Below, in pieces: positions 14,896 through 23,061 of a DNA stretch of 33,065 nt. The notes beneath the pieces are model-generated. The model saw only the letters and a program-made list of their open reading frames with translations, searched no databases and was not told the origin of the DNA. Both the position numbers and the translations under genes were made by a program. How positions within the stretch are numbered: the first letter of the stretch is position 1; each line of letters begins with the position of its first letter. The DNA comes from Ignavibacteriota bacterium (GTDB lineage Bacteria > Bacteroidota > Ignavibacteria > UBA10030 > UBA6906), in NCBI GenBank assembly GCA_016218065.1, contig JACRFA010000300.1, positions 1-33,065 of the forward strand, written 5' to 3'.

Positions 14896-17019
14896 ATGAT
14901 TAAGCGAATTCTCATCCTGATGTTCCTCATGTCGACAATTTGCCTCGCTCAAAGTATTACTTGGGAACAAGTAAACAATGGCCCCTATGGAGACTATATC
15001 AATTCGCTATTCGTCGCGACAGATGGTGCGAAATATGCATCAACACGTTTCGGAGTCTATCGGACAACGGATGATGGTATGCGCTGGAGCCGCGTGCTAA
15101 CCATTCCTGATGTGAGTTGCCTTGCCTCTGATTCTTCCGGATGCTTTTTCGCCGGCATCCGATGGTCACCCGCCCTTTATCGTTCCTGTGATAATGGAAA
15201 CCAATGGACGGATACCAACATCCCGTTTGAAGGTTACGGCCCCAATTGCATTGCGGTTTCACCTACCGGTGTAGTTTATGCGGGTAAGCGCTTTGGACTT
15301 ATCTTTCGTTCAACTGACCATGGTGAGTCATGGACTCGGCTTTCCATGGGATTCGATGTTACGATTCGTACTATGGCTGTCACTTCATCCGGCGTAGTCT
15401 TTGCTGGGACACTGGGCCTCGGCATCTACCGTTCAACAGACAACGGGCAATGGTGGCAGCCAGTAAATTCTGGATTACCAATATACACAGACGTCGTCGC
15501 TGCGCTTGCTGTTAACCACCAAACCAATTCGATTGTTGCAGGCTTCGAAAGCAGCCGGGTCTTTCTCTCAACCGACAATGGAAGTACATGGGTAGGAGCA
15601 GGTCAGCCAAGCACGCTGCTCACTAGCGTTGTCGCCGATGATGACGGAAACCTGTTTGTCGGAACGTATGGAAACGGGATCTACTGTTCATCCAACAAGG
15701 GGACATCGTGGAGACAATTCAATGATGGCTTGCAAGGTTTTGACTTGTACCTCTCCTCGATAGCCGGACATAGCGGACGCATTTACGCAGGGACCTACCA
15801 CGGAAGAGTTGTTGAGTCTAATGGAAGCGAACCATGGCATAGTGCCGAAACCGGAATCTCGTCCCCTCCTGTCCTAAATATTGAGAGTCTGCAAGGCGAT
15901 GAGATTTTTGTCGGCGCGATGGGGGATGTTTTTCGATCGACGAATATTGGTGAATCTTGGGAAACGGTTTCGCCTCGTCGGGACAGTACCTTTGTAAGCG
16001 CAATGAAATCACTTGGGGGAAGTCGGATTATCATTGGGACCGAAAACGGGGATGTGTTTCTTTCCACGGATAGAGGTTCTTCATGGACCGTGGCGGGAAA
16101 CGGACTGCCACGGCTGGCTATTTCGTGCTTTGCGTTAGAACCCGGAGGCGCTTTATACTCTTCAATTGGATCATACGGCATATTCCGATCGACTGATTTC
16201 GGCGGCACATGGCAACGACTTGGGACATCAGGCTTATATCCTTACGTCAACGCAATTGAGATTAATGCTGCGGGAAACATCTTTGCGGGATCATGGCAAG
16301 GAATTTTTCTCTCAACTGACAAAGGCTCGACATGGGTTCAGAAAGACAGAGGGATTACATATCCGAGCATATACTCGCTTGCGAGCAACCCCAACGGAAC
16401 TATGATTGCCGGAACAACATCTTCAGGAATATATCGATCAACCGATAACGCAGAGAGTTGGATCCAAACCGGCTCGACCGGTAGATCTGCATACCGTCTC
16501 AAGTATTCGAACGGGTTGTTCTTTGCAGCAACATTGGACAGTGGGGTCTATTTTTCAAGAGATGAGGGAACCACGTGGCAACGCATCAGCACGGGGCTGG
16601 ACGCAGGCGAGCTTCGCGCATTGGGTGTCGACTCCTTGGGATTCTTGTGGACATCTGTTTATCCGTATGGGGGAGTTTATCGTACTCGCACACCACTCGT
16701 AACCTCTATCGAAACCAGCACGAGTATCCAACCATCGGCATTCTCGCTGAACCAAAACTATCCCAACCCCTTCAATCCAACGACAGAAATCAAGTACCTC
16801 ATACCAGAGATCAGAAGTCAGAGGTCGGAGGTCGGGCACGTGACATTGAAAGTCTACGACCTGCTCGGCCGCGAGGTCGCGACGCTGGTGAATGAATTGC
16901 AGCAACCGGGCGCGCATAGCGTTCGCTTCGACGCTGTGAATTTGTCAAGCGGTGTGTACTTGTACCGGCTCGTGGCAGGCGGGTACATTCAAACGCGCAA
17001 GATGATTGTTGCCAAGTGA
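14896..17019 (+). CDS. Secreted Asp-box (BNR) repeat protein with type IX sorting domain
   Basis: 707 residues from ATG 14896, with a signal peptide ILILMFLMSTICLAQS. The body has about 13 Asp-box-like motifs of form S-T-D-x-G-x-x-W (for example RSTDHGESWTRL, LSTDNGSTW, LSTDRGSSW, FSRDEGTTWQRI) spaced 40-55 residues apart, which indicates one or two sialidase-like or Ycf48-like beta-propellers. No sialidase catalytic arginine triad was evident, so an enzymatic role is doubtful. The last 80 residues are a type A C-terminal sorting domain: FSLNQNYPNPFNPTTEI, VTLKVYDLLGREVATLV, SSGVYLYRL and IQTRKMIV. The protein should pass the outer membrane by the Por/type IX system and be fixed to the surface or released. 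It stands alone, with a hairpin after its stop. Confidence 0.92.
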   Translation: MIKRILILMFLMSTICLAQSITWEQVNNGPYGDYINSLFVATDGAKYASTRFGVYRTTDDGMRWSRVLTIPDVSCLASDSSGCFFAGIRWSPALYRSCDNGNQWTDTNIPFEGYGPNCIAVSPTGVVYAGKRFGLIFRSTDHGESWTRLSMGFDVTIRTMAVTSSGVVFAGTLGLGIYRSTDNGQWWQPVNSGLPIYTDVVAALAVNHQTNSIVAGFESSRVFLSTDNGSTWVGAGQPSTLLTSVVADDDGNLFVGTYGNGIYCSSNKGTSWRQFNDGLQGFDLYLSSIAGHSGRIYAGTYHGRVVESNGSEPWHSAETGISSPPVLNIESLQGDEIFVGAMGDVFRSTNIGESWETVSPRRDSTFVSAMKSLGGSRIIIGTENGDVFLSTDRGSSWTVAGNGLPRLAISCFALEPGGALYSSIGSYGIFRSTDFGGTWQRLGTSGLYPYVNAIEINAAGNIFAGSWQGIFLSTDKGSTWVQKDRGITYPSIYSLASNPNGTMIAGTTSSGIYRSTDNAESWIQTGSTGRSAYRLKYSNGLFFAATLDSGVYFSRDEGTTWQRISTGLDAGELRALGVDSLGFLWTSVYPYGGVYRTRTPLVTSIETSTSIQPSAFSLNQNYPNPFNPTTEIKYLIPEIRSQRSEVGHVTLKVYDLLGREVATLVNELQQPGAHSVRFDAVNLSSGVYLYRLVAGGYIQTRKMIVAK
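16806..16833 (+). repeat. Heptanucleotide array inside the sorting domain
   Basis: Four seven-base units (AGAGATC, AGAAGTC, AGAGGTC, GGAGGTC) lie in the coding frame between the NYPNPFNP strand and the VTLKVYD strand of the type IX domain. They encode the low-complexity loop PEIRSQRSEVGHV. Related domains have only a short turn here, so the array looks like a repeat expansion or insertion tolerated in a surface loop. Confidence 0.75.
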
Positions 17020-17023
17020 TTCG

Positions 17024-17039
17024 CCGGAGGCTCCTCCGG
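17024..17039 (+). terminator. Hairpin after the type IX cargo gene
   Basis: CCGGAGG and CCTCCGG are perfect complements four bases after the stop codon, followed by ATTTGTCTT. The very tight loop (stem of six with a four-base loop is likelier) and the weak T-run make it a possible but not strong intrinsic terminator. Confidence 0.5.
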
Positions 17040-17113
17040 ATTTGTCTTCATCCCGTTCTTTAGAATACGTCTCTGCCTCGCTGCAGAAAGCTGCTGTTAC
17101 ATGAACACGCGAA

Positions 17114-17154
17114 GTCACATGCACGCCGTCCCCCCGTTCAGCAGAGCATGTGAC
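17114..17154. repeat. 9-bp inverted repeat upstream of the lipoprotein gene
   Basis: GTCACATGC (17114-17122) and GCATGTGAC (17146-17154) are perfect complements with a 23-base spacer containing a C-run, 54 bases before the lipoprotein start. It could be an operator or a leader hairpin; nothing in the sequence decides between them. Confidence 0.4.
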
Positions 17155-17207
17155 ATAACCAAATCTCTACTTCTTACGAGTTTCATCTCATCACAAGGAG
17201 AGCTTGC

Positions 17208-18005
17208 ATGCGTTACGCGAAATTCTATGTTGTACTTTTCACCCTTGCTCAGTTCGTTTTTGTCGGGTGCCAACCATCAAGTTCGTATGTTACCAGAAAT
17301 GAAAAATATGCGAACGTCAAATTCAAAGACAAGACCGTAATCATCTCGCCGGTTCCTTTGGATGTCATCACAGTGGAGAACAAAGATGATGTGGAGGACG
17401 ACTTCGACACAGACCATCGCACACCCGAGGCCATAGTGCAGGACTCGTTGTATCGACGAATAGTGCCGTATGTGAGAGCATCTCTGTGGGGCGCTGCACT
17501 CTCTACGAAGGGTCTGGCGTTTTACATGTTTCAAACGTTACACGACTCTGCCGCATTTATTAAGGTATCGCTCAAAACGAAGAAGGATGAGAAGGACACG
17601 CTCGTGGACTTCTTTGTTCCGAGAAAACACGTGTTCGCGCCACAAGTTCCTAATGTTGTCGTGATCATTAACCGTATTACGGTTGGTCGGGACTTTAGCG
17701 GACGGTCAGTTTCCGTGCCGCATTATGTCCCAGGTCCAACAATCAGTACGCCTGGCGGAACGTTCAGCGGAGGTGGCATGTGGATGGGCGGCGGCGGTGG
17801 AGGTGCGTCTCAATATCTCGGCGGCGTAGTGCAGTTCATTATGTGGGACTACGATGCCAATGAACCGGTCACCTACGCCATAACCGATGTGTCAGAGACA
17901 TTCTCGCTCGGTATGACAACCAAGACGTGGCAGAGCTTCTTCCGTCGGGTCGGGAAGACGCTCTTTGAGAACTCACCGTTCGAATGGTTTGGTGCGCGGA
18001 ACTGA
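17208..18005 (+). CDS. Lipoprotein of unknown function with glycine-rich loop
   Basis: 265 residues, ATG 17208 with AAGGAGA upstream. The signal peptide ends in the lipobox FVGC (Cys21), so the protein is lipid-anchored in the envelope. The mature part begins with an acidic stretch (ENKDDVEDDFDTD). It continues with a helical/beta domain that I do not recognise (VPYVRASLWGAALS through INRITVGRDFSG), then a glycine-rich flexible loop with a run of six glycines around residue 200. It closes with QFIMWDYDANEPVTYAITD and SFFRRVGKTLFENSPF. This closing pattern resembles uncharacterised surface lipoproteins of Bacteroidota. It is probably monocistronic. Confidence 0.7.
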   Translation: MRYAKFYVVLFTLAQFVFVGCQPSSSYVTRNEKYANVKFKDKTVIISPVPLDVITVENKDDVEDDFDTDHRTPEAIVQDSLYRRIVPYVRASLWGAALSTKGLAFYMFQTLHDSAAFIKVSLKTKKDEKDTLVDFFVPRKHVFAPQVPNVVVIINRITVGRDFSGRSVSVPHYVPGPTISTPGGTFSGGGMWMGGGGGGASQYLGGVVQFIMWDYDANEPVTYAITDVSETFSLGMTTKTWQSFFRRVGKTLFENSPFEWFGARN

Positions 18006-18053
18006 GCAAACGTTCGCATGCTCGATTCGGCCATGCTCAGACAAAAAAGGCGT

Positions 18054-18082
18054 TTGAGTTTCTTGAAGTACCATCTTACATT
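18054..18082 (+). promoter_or_regulatory. Candidate promoter of the SpoIIM-MoxR operon
   Basis: TTGAGT (18054-18059), a 17-base spacer and TACATT (18077-18082) stand about 100 bases before the SpoIIM-like gene, in the only sizeable gap before seven closely packed genes. TACATTTC also resembles the Bacteroidota -7 element TANNTTTG. Confidence 0.4.
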
Positions 18083-18184
18083 TCTCACAAGGTTTCTCTG
18101 CGATGAACCTTGTATCTTCTCTTCCGCTTTTATCGCGTCCTTTGGGTCTTTGCGGTTCACATCCTCCGGTGCAAACGAACCGCG

Positions 18185-19243
18185 ATGACGCCAAGGTATT
18201 CATCCAACCGCTATGGCGCGATGAACGCTATAAGCGGTCATATCGTTCGTCAAGTAAAGAAAGTCATCCACGTGAATGAAGCTGTCTTTCTGAAAATCAA
18301 TGCCGACGATTGGAGGCGAATTGAATCTTCGCTCGAGACGCCACATCTGCTCAACCCGGATGACTTGAGCGCACTGTATCTTCGCCTGACGGATGATCTC
18401 GCCTGGGCAAAAACGTTTTACCCGCACAGCAAGACAACACAATATCTGAATACTCTTACGTCGCGCATTCATCAGAGAATTTACAAGAACAAAAAGGAAC
18501 GACGCGGCAGGCTGAAGGACTTCTGGCTCAGGGAGTGGCCGGCTCTGATGTACCGCCACAGGAAGCAGATGTTCTATTCCCTCCTCGTCACCATAATCTT
18601 TACGGCCGTTGGCGCTCTCTCGTCAGCCAACGACAAATCGTTCGTCCGGATGATTCTTGGCGACGCGTATGTGAATATGACGTTGGAGAATATCAAGCAT
18701 CACGACCCTATGGCCGTGTATAAGCAGATGAATGGCACCGACATGTTCTTTGGAATCACGCTCAACAACATCAGAGTTTCTTTCCTGGCATTCGCCTCGG
18801 GAATTCTTTTTTCATTCGGGACTATCGTTGTTCTTCTTCAGAATGGCATCATGCTCGGGACATTTCATTACATGTTCTACGAGCAGAACATGCTGGGCGA
18901 CGCGATGCGAACGATATGGATTCACGGCACGCTCGAGATTACGGCAATAGTCGTCGCCGGCGGCGCGGGCATGGTGATGGGCAACAGCATTCTTTTCCCC
19001 GGGACCTATAGCCGTCGCGTGTCGTTCGCGCGCGGCGCGCGCAACGGCATGAAGATCGTCGTCGGGCTGGTCCCCGTTTTTATCTGCGCCGGCTTTCTCG
19101 AAAGTTACGTCACGCGGCAAACCGATATGCCGCTGATGCTCAACATCGCGATCATCGGCGGATCAGTTCTTTTTGTCCTCGGCTATCTGATTCTTTTTCC
19201 GCTCGCGGTGAAAAATCGTACTGCTCTTACAACCGACACATAA
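18185..19243 (+). CDS. SpoIIM-family (DUF95) integral membrane protein
   Basis: About 352 residues. ATG 18185 and ATG 18221 are both possible starts; neither has a clear ribosome site. After a soluble helical lead (VNEAVFLKINADDWRRIE, the usual start of the family), about five transmembrane helices follow: MFYSLLVTIIFTAVGAL, VSFLAFASGILFSFGTIVVLL, a helix near HGTLEITAIVVAGGAGM, GLVPVFICAGFLESYV and IIGGSVLFVLGYLILF. The motif NNIRVSFLAFASGI and the HGTLEI...GAGM segment are characteristic of SpoIIM proteins. Outside spore formers these sit beside MoxR/DUF58/RDD genes, as here, with unknown function, perhaps scaffolding membrane assembly. It is the first gene of the cluster. Confidence 0.9.
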   Translation: MTPRYSSNRYGAMNAISGHIVRQVKKVIHVNEAVFLKINADDWRRIESSLETPHLLNPDDLSALYLRLTDDLAWAKTFYPHSKTTQYLNTLTSRIHQRIYKNKKERRGRLKDFWLREWPALMYRHRKQMFYSLLVTIIFTAVGALSSANDKSFVRMILGDAYVNMTLENIKHHDPMAVYKQMNGTDMFFGITLNNIRVSFLAFASGILFSFGTIVVLLQNGIMLGTFHYMFYEQNMLGDAMRTIWIHGTLEITAIVVAGGAGMVMGNSILFPGTYSRRVSFARGARNGMKIVVGLVPVFICAGFLESYVTRQTDMPLMLNIAIIGGSVLFVLGYLILFPLAVKNRTALTTDT

Positions 19244-19258
19244 GGAGAAAAACCACAC

Positions 19259-20104
19259 ATGCAACCCATGCAACCATTGACGGAAATACCGATGCGCTTT
19301 GAGTTCTATCGGGCAAGAGATTTTGGCGACACGCTCAGCGCGACATTTACGTTTCTCCGGCAGGAGTTTGTTCCTTTCGGAAAGATTCTTGTGTACATCC
19401 TTGGCCCGCTGCTTATTGTTTCGGTCATCGTGGAACTCTTCTTTCAAGCTCCTCCCGAGGAAGCGCTGACGGGTCCCTATTGGGCTGGCGTGGGTTTGCT
19501 GCTGGTTGTTACACTCATGCAGCAGGTTGTGTTGGCGTTGATCGTCAACCACTACATTCGCTTGTACATTGCCAACGATGAATCGCGCTTCGATCCAAAG
19601 GCAATGGTTGGGTATTGCGCCGAAACGTTTTGGAGAATTGTCGGCGTCGAGATTCTTCTTGGCCTGATGCTCGGTCTCGCGTTTCTCCTCCTTATTGTGC
19701 CCGGCGTGTACCTGTCCATCTCTTCGTCACTGCTTGTGACGGCTGCGATTCAGGAAGATTGTCCGTTTAGTGATGCTTTGGCCAGAAGCACGCAGTTGAT
19801 AAAACAATATTGGTGGTACACACTCGGTCTGATCATCATCGTTTCGATCATCATGTACATTTTTCAACTGGTTCTGTTTGCCCCAACGTTTGTGATGAGC
19901 TTCGTAACGGCAATGCACGGCTTTACTGAAAGTACTGATACTGTATGGGTGAAGGCGGCTCAGGCCGTGGGCCATCTTGCAACGTTCTTTTACGTCATTC
20001 CGTTGGTGGCCCTGGTGGTCCATTTTTACAGCCAGATCGAAAAGAAGGAAGCTGCCGGGTTGGAACGAAAAGTCGCAAGCCTCGATGGCCTCGCCGAGGG
20101 ATAG
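19259..20104 (+). CDS. Polytopic membrane protein, unknown function
   Basis: 281 residues, ATG 19259 (or 19268) after AAGGAG. About six hydrophobic segments are visible: ILVYILGPLLIVSVIVEL, AGVGLLLVVTLMQQVVLALIV, VEILLGLMLGLAFLLLIVPGVYL, WYTLGLIIIVSIIMYIFQLVLF, and one near FFYVIPLVALVVHFYSQI. The LLIVPGVYLSISSSLLVTAAI...DALARSTQLIKQYWW region resembles membrane domains of the glycerophosphodiester-phosphodiesterase-associated type. It ends one base before the DUF4129 gene and belongs to the SpoIIM-to-RDD operon. A role as a membrane partner of the MoxR system is inferred from place only. Confidence 0.8.
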   Translation: MQPMQPLTEIPMRFEFYRARDFGDTLSATFTFLRQEFVPFGKILVYILGPLLIVSVIVELFFQAPPEEALTGPYWAGVGLLLVVTLMQQVVLALIVNHYIRLYIANDESRFDPKAMVGYCAETFWRIVGVEILLGLMLGLAFLLLIVPGVYLSISSSLLVTAAIQEDCPFSDALARSTQLIKQYWWYTLGLIIIVSIIMYIFQLVLFAPTFVMSFVTAMHGFTESTDTVWVKAAQAVGHLATFFYVIPLVALVVHFYSQIEKKEAAGLERKVASLDGLAEG

Positions 20105-20105
20105 G

Positions 20106-20816
20106 ATGCTCGCAACGCGGACGATGATGCGGCTTGCCGCTTTCCTCTTTGTCATGATGAGTGTTGTGCCGACCGTGCATGGCGCCGAAGCGCGCGACAG
20201 CGTTCAACAACGACGCTTCGACAGCCAACGCCTGGAAAAACTTCGCACCGACCCCGACTTTGCATACGATGCGCCGCGGTTCAGCGGGAACAATGCACTC
20301 AACACGCTGATTGCGGACTTGCGTGCTCGGGTGTTTCAATATCTGTTCGAGCACACCACGGAAGGATTCTGGCACGCAACGCTGCTGTTGCTCGCGCTGG
20401 CCGCACTCGCGTATTCGCTCCGCTTCTTCTTCGGATCGAGCGTAAGCCCATTATTCTCCGCGGCAGGTAAACCGTTCGACTCCGGAAATTTCTCTGAACA
20501 CGAGATATTGGAAACCGATCTCGACGCGATGCTGCGCGAGAACTTGAAAACAGGCGCGTACCGCGACGCAGTCAGAGTTTTATACTTGATGAGTTTGCGT
20601 CTCCTATCCGACAACAACCGCATCGCGCTGCGCGACGGCAAAACAAACAACGACTATTGCCGCGAACTTGATCGCCCGCTGCAACAGCCGTTTGCCGACG
20701 TGACCCGGATCTTCGAGTATGTTTTCTATGGTCAGTTCGACGTCGACGCGGACGCTTTCCACGCAATCCACGGAGAATTCGAAAAGTTGGAGAAGCTGAT
20801 CGGAGAGCGCGCATGA
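20106..20816 (+). CDS. DUF4129 family protein
   Basis: 236 residues, ATG 20106 one base after the previous stop; longer in-frame starts overlap the upstream gene and are unlikely. The order is: signal peptide (MMRLAAFLFVMMSVVPTVHG), a short periplasmic part, one membrane helix (about residues 91-110, ATLLLLALAALAYSLRFFF), and a C-terminal cytoplasmic DUF4129 domain with AYRDAVRVLYLMSLRLLSD, the Asn-rich turn KTNNDYCREL and IFEYVFYGQFDVD. DUF4129 is widely linked with MoxR, DUF58 and transglutaminase-like genes, and may pass a signal from periplasm to the ATPase. It overlaps the next start by four bases. Confidence 0.85.
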   Translation: MLATRTMMRLAAFLFVMMSVVPTVHGAEARDSVQQRRFDSQRLEKLRTDPDFAYDAPRFSGNNALNTLIADLRARVFQYLFEHTTEGFWHATLLLLALAALAYSLRFFFGSSVSPLFSAAGKPFDSGNFSEHEILETDLDAMLRENLKTGAYRDAVRVLYLMSLRLLSDNNRIALRDGKTNNDYCRELDRPLQQPFADVTRIFEYVFYGQFDVDADAFHAIHGEFEKLEKLIGERA

Positions 20817-21979
20817 GGAGGTTTCTTCCATTGCTTCCGCTCGTAGCTGTCCTCGTTCTGATGACGCTTCTCGAAATGCTGAAGCCGAAGCCGCTCGATT
20901 GGACGCCCAGCTTTTCCTCCTTCGAGAAAATTCCCTGGGGCACGTATGCTCTGTATGAAATGCTTGACGACCTCTTCTCGCGCGATTCGATTCGGTTGAA
21001 TACGAACTCGCTGTATGAATCTCTCGACACGGAAGAGGCATCCTCCCATCAGAACATTATTATCATTGCCGAACGCTTTCACCCGGATGAACTCGACGCC
21101 ACCACCTTGTTGGAGTTTGCGGCAATAGGAAACGACGTCTTTCTCGCCGCCGAGTTTTTCTCGCCGTCGTTCCAGGATTCGCTTGGATTCTCCATCAAGC
21201 CCGACTACACGATACCCGATTCGGTCGTCTGTATGCTGGAAGGTGACTCGGCGCAGTACCCGTCGAAAGTTTCGGGATTGCCGTGCTTCTTTGCCGAGTT
21301 TGATACGGCCAATACGCAGGTGCTTGGCACGGACGGCAAGAACAAACCCATATTCCTTCGCACACACTACGGCGCCGGATTCGTGTATCTTCACTCTGTG
21401 CCCTGGGTGTTTACGAACTACAACTTCCTCAAGAACGGTAACGATCGATACGTCGGGGCAGCTTTATCGCATCTTGCTTCCGGTCCGACTATTTGGGATG
21501 AGTACTACAGAGACGTGCGCAACGAGGTACGGTCGCCTCTCGCGTTTGTTCTCAGCAAGGCGGCCCTCTCGTGGGCGTATGTCACTGCGCTTGTCGGTGT
21601 TCTGCTGTTCGTGGTCGTCGAAGGAAAGCGAAAACAACGGATCATTCCGGTGTTGCCGCCATTGCGGAATGAGACACTGAGTTTCGTGGACACGCTTGCG
21701 CGGTTGTATTTCCACAATGCCCACCACAAAGATGTTGCGGTGCGCATGCGTCTCTATTTCTTTGACTTCGTTCGAAGTCGCTACAACATTGGAACGGAGC
21801 GGCTCGACGATGCATTCATCAGCACTCTCAGCAATAAGTGCGGGATGATACAGGATGACCTGCGCCGGCTGGTCGGTGCAATGACAGCGCTCGACGCGCA
21901 CCATGATCTCGCGACAAAAGAACTCATGCGGTTGAACAAACACCTGGAACACTTCTATGAACAATGCAGAAAGATATGA
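20813..21979 (+). CDS. DUF4350 family membrane protein
   Basis: 388 residues, ATG 20813, four-base overlap with DUF4129 and a GGAG site. An N-terminal signal anchor (LPLLPLVAVLVLMTLLEML) is followed by the DUF4350 region, beginning SFSSFEKIPWGTYALYEMLDDLF. That region has a Rossmann-like periplasmic sensor look (NIIIIAERFHPDELDATTLLEFAAIGNDVFLAAEFF). A second membrane helix is near ALSWAYVTALVGVLLFVVVEG (about residues 250-275). A cytoplasmic helical tail follows (LPPLRNETLSFVDTLARLYFHNAHHKDVAVRMRLYFFDFVRSRY). This topology is normal for the family, which lies next to MoxR and DUF58 in many phyla. No enzymatic activity is known. Confidence 0.85.
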   Translation: MRRFLPLLPLVAVLVLMTLLEMLKPKPLDWTPSFSSFEKIPWGTYALYEMLDDLFSRDSIRLNTNSLYESLDTEEASSHQNIIIIAERFHPDELDATTLLEFAAIGNDVFLAAEFFSPSFQDSLGFSIKPDYTIPDSVVCMLEGDSAQYPSKVSGLPCFFAEFDTANTQVLGTDGKNKPIFLRTHYGAGFVYLHSVPWVFTNYNFLKNGNDRYVGAALSHLASGPTIWDEYYRDVRNEVRSPLAFVLSKAALSWAYVTALVGVLLFVVVEGKRKQRIIPVLPPLRNETLSFVDTLARLYFHNAHHKDVAVRMRLYFFDFVRSRYNIGTERLDDAFISTLSNKCGMIQDDLRRLVGAMTALDAHHDLATKELMRLNKHLEHFYEQCRKI

Positions 21980-21982
21980 TGA

Positions 21983-22960
21983 ATGATGCCACCGACGTTT
22001 GAATCAAGAATAGATCTTGCGCCGCTCGAACAACAAGTGCGGGCGATCCGTGAAGCGGTAAGTCGAGTTATCGTCGGACAGCAAGAAATGATCGACCTCA
22101 TGATCGCCGCCTTTCTCATGAAAGGTCACGTCCTCATCGAGGGCGTTCCGGGAATTGCGAAAACACTCGCCGCACGCGCTCTTGCTTCATGCACCGACGC
22201 GGGGTTTTCCCGGATTCAGTTCACCCCGGATCTTATGCCCTCGGACGTCATCGGAACATCGGTGTTCAATTTGAAAACGTCGGACTTCGCTTTTCACGCC
22301 GGCCCGATCTTCTCCAATGTGATCCTTATTGACGAGATCAATCGCGCTCCCGCCAAGACGCAATCTGCATTGTTTGAAGTGATGGAGGAGCGTCAAGCGA
22401 CTGTCGATGGAACGACGTACGCGATGGCGCAACCCTTCATCGTGATGGCGACGCAAAATCCCCTTGAGCATGAGGGAACGTACAAACTACCTGAAGCACA
22501 GCTCGACCGCTTTGCGTTCAAGATCATCGCGCACTATCCCGGATTCGAAGAAGAGATTGAGATTCTTCAGCGATTCACGACGCGTTCGGTGGAAGCCGAG
22601 CTAAAACGTGTGCAGCCGGTTCTTGCCAAGGCAGAGTGGCTGCGACTGCAGGAATTGGTTCAGCAGGTGCGCGTGGAACCGCAGCTCCTGAACTACATTG
22701 CGCGCATTATTCGCGACACGCGGCAACACCATGCTCTCTATCTCGGCGCCTCGCCGCGGGCAGGTCTTGCCGTCATGAACGGCGCCCGCGCGTGGGCTGC
22801 AATGCACGGGAGGGATTTCGTCACTCCCGACGATATCCGGACGATTGTGGTTCCTGCCCTTCAGCATCGCCTGCTGCTTACGGCAGAAAAAGAAATGGAA
22901 GGACTGACTGTGTCAAAAGTTCTCAGCCAGATTCTTGATCAACTCGAAGTTCCGCGCTAG
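21983..22960 (+). CDS. MoxR-family AAA+ ATPase
   Basis: 325 residues, full length. Walker A GVPGIAKT (54-61), Walker B ILIDEIN (114-120), sensor 1 ATQNP (156-160) and the LDRF arginine (Arg176) are all present, with GRP-like and Q-D-F segments as in MoxR proteins. These ATPases form hexamers that act as chaperones inserting metal or cofactors, or activate vWA-domain partners, in the cytoplasm. The ATG at 21983 (a second ATG follows directly) is just after the DUF4350 stop. Its partner vWA-like protein is encoded next. Its stop codon lies inside an inverted repeat that extends over the start of the DUF58 gene. Confidence 0.96.
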   Translation: MMPPTFESRIDLAPLEQQVRAIREAVSRVIVGQQEMIDLMIAAFLMKGHVLIEGVPGIAKTLAARALASCTDAGFSRIQFTPDLMPSDVIGTSVFNLKTSDFAFHAGPIFSNVILIDEINRAPAKTQSALFEVMEERQATVDGTTYAMAQPFIVMATQNPLEHEGTYKLPEAQLDRFAFKIIAHYPGFEEEIEILQRFTTRSVEAELKRVQPVLAKAEWLRLQELVQQVRVEPQLLNYIARIIRDTRQHHALYLGASPRAGLAVMNGARAWAAMHGRDFVTPDDIRTIVVPALQHRLLLTAEKEMEGLTVSKVLSQILDQLEVPR

Positions 22961-23061
22961 GGACGTGGACGAAAACTCTCATTGTCCCGTGTGCTCCAGC
23001 TGATTCTTGCATACAATGAAACCAGAATCTCGGAACGGCTACTTCTCGTCCACGTTCCTAG
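22957..23061. repeat. Long inverted repeat spanning the moxR stop and DUF58 start
   Basis: CTAGGGACGTGGACGA (22957-22972) and TCGTCCACGTTCCTAG (23046-23061) are complementary at 15 of 16 positions; the odd pair is G-U in RNA, so a 16-bp stem can form with a 73-base loop. The left arm includes the MoxR stop codon. The loop holds the DUF58 start at 23016, and the right arm lies within its first codons. Confidence 0.7.

Noticed and set aside
18002-18040. CTGAGCA/TGCTCAG stem at the lipoprotein stop as a terminator
   Set aside because: The loop is 25 bases and an A-run, not a T-run, follows on the coding strand.
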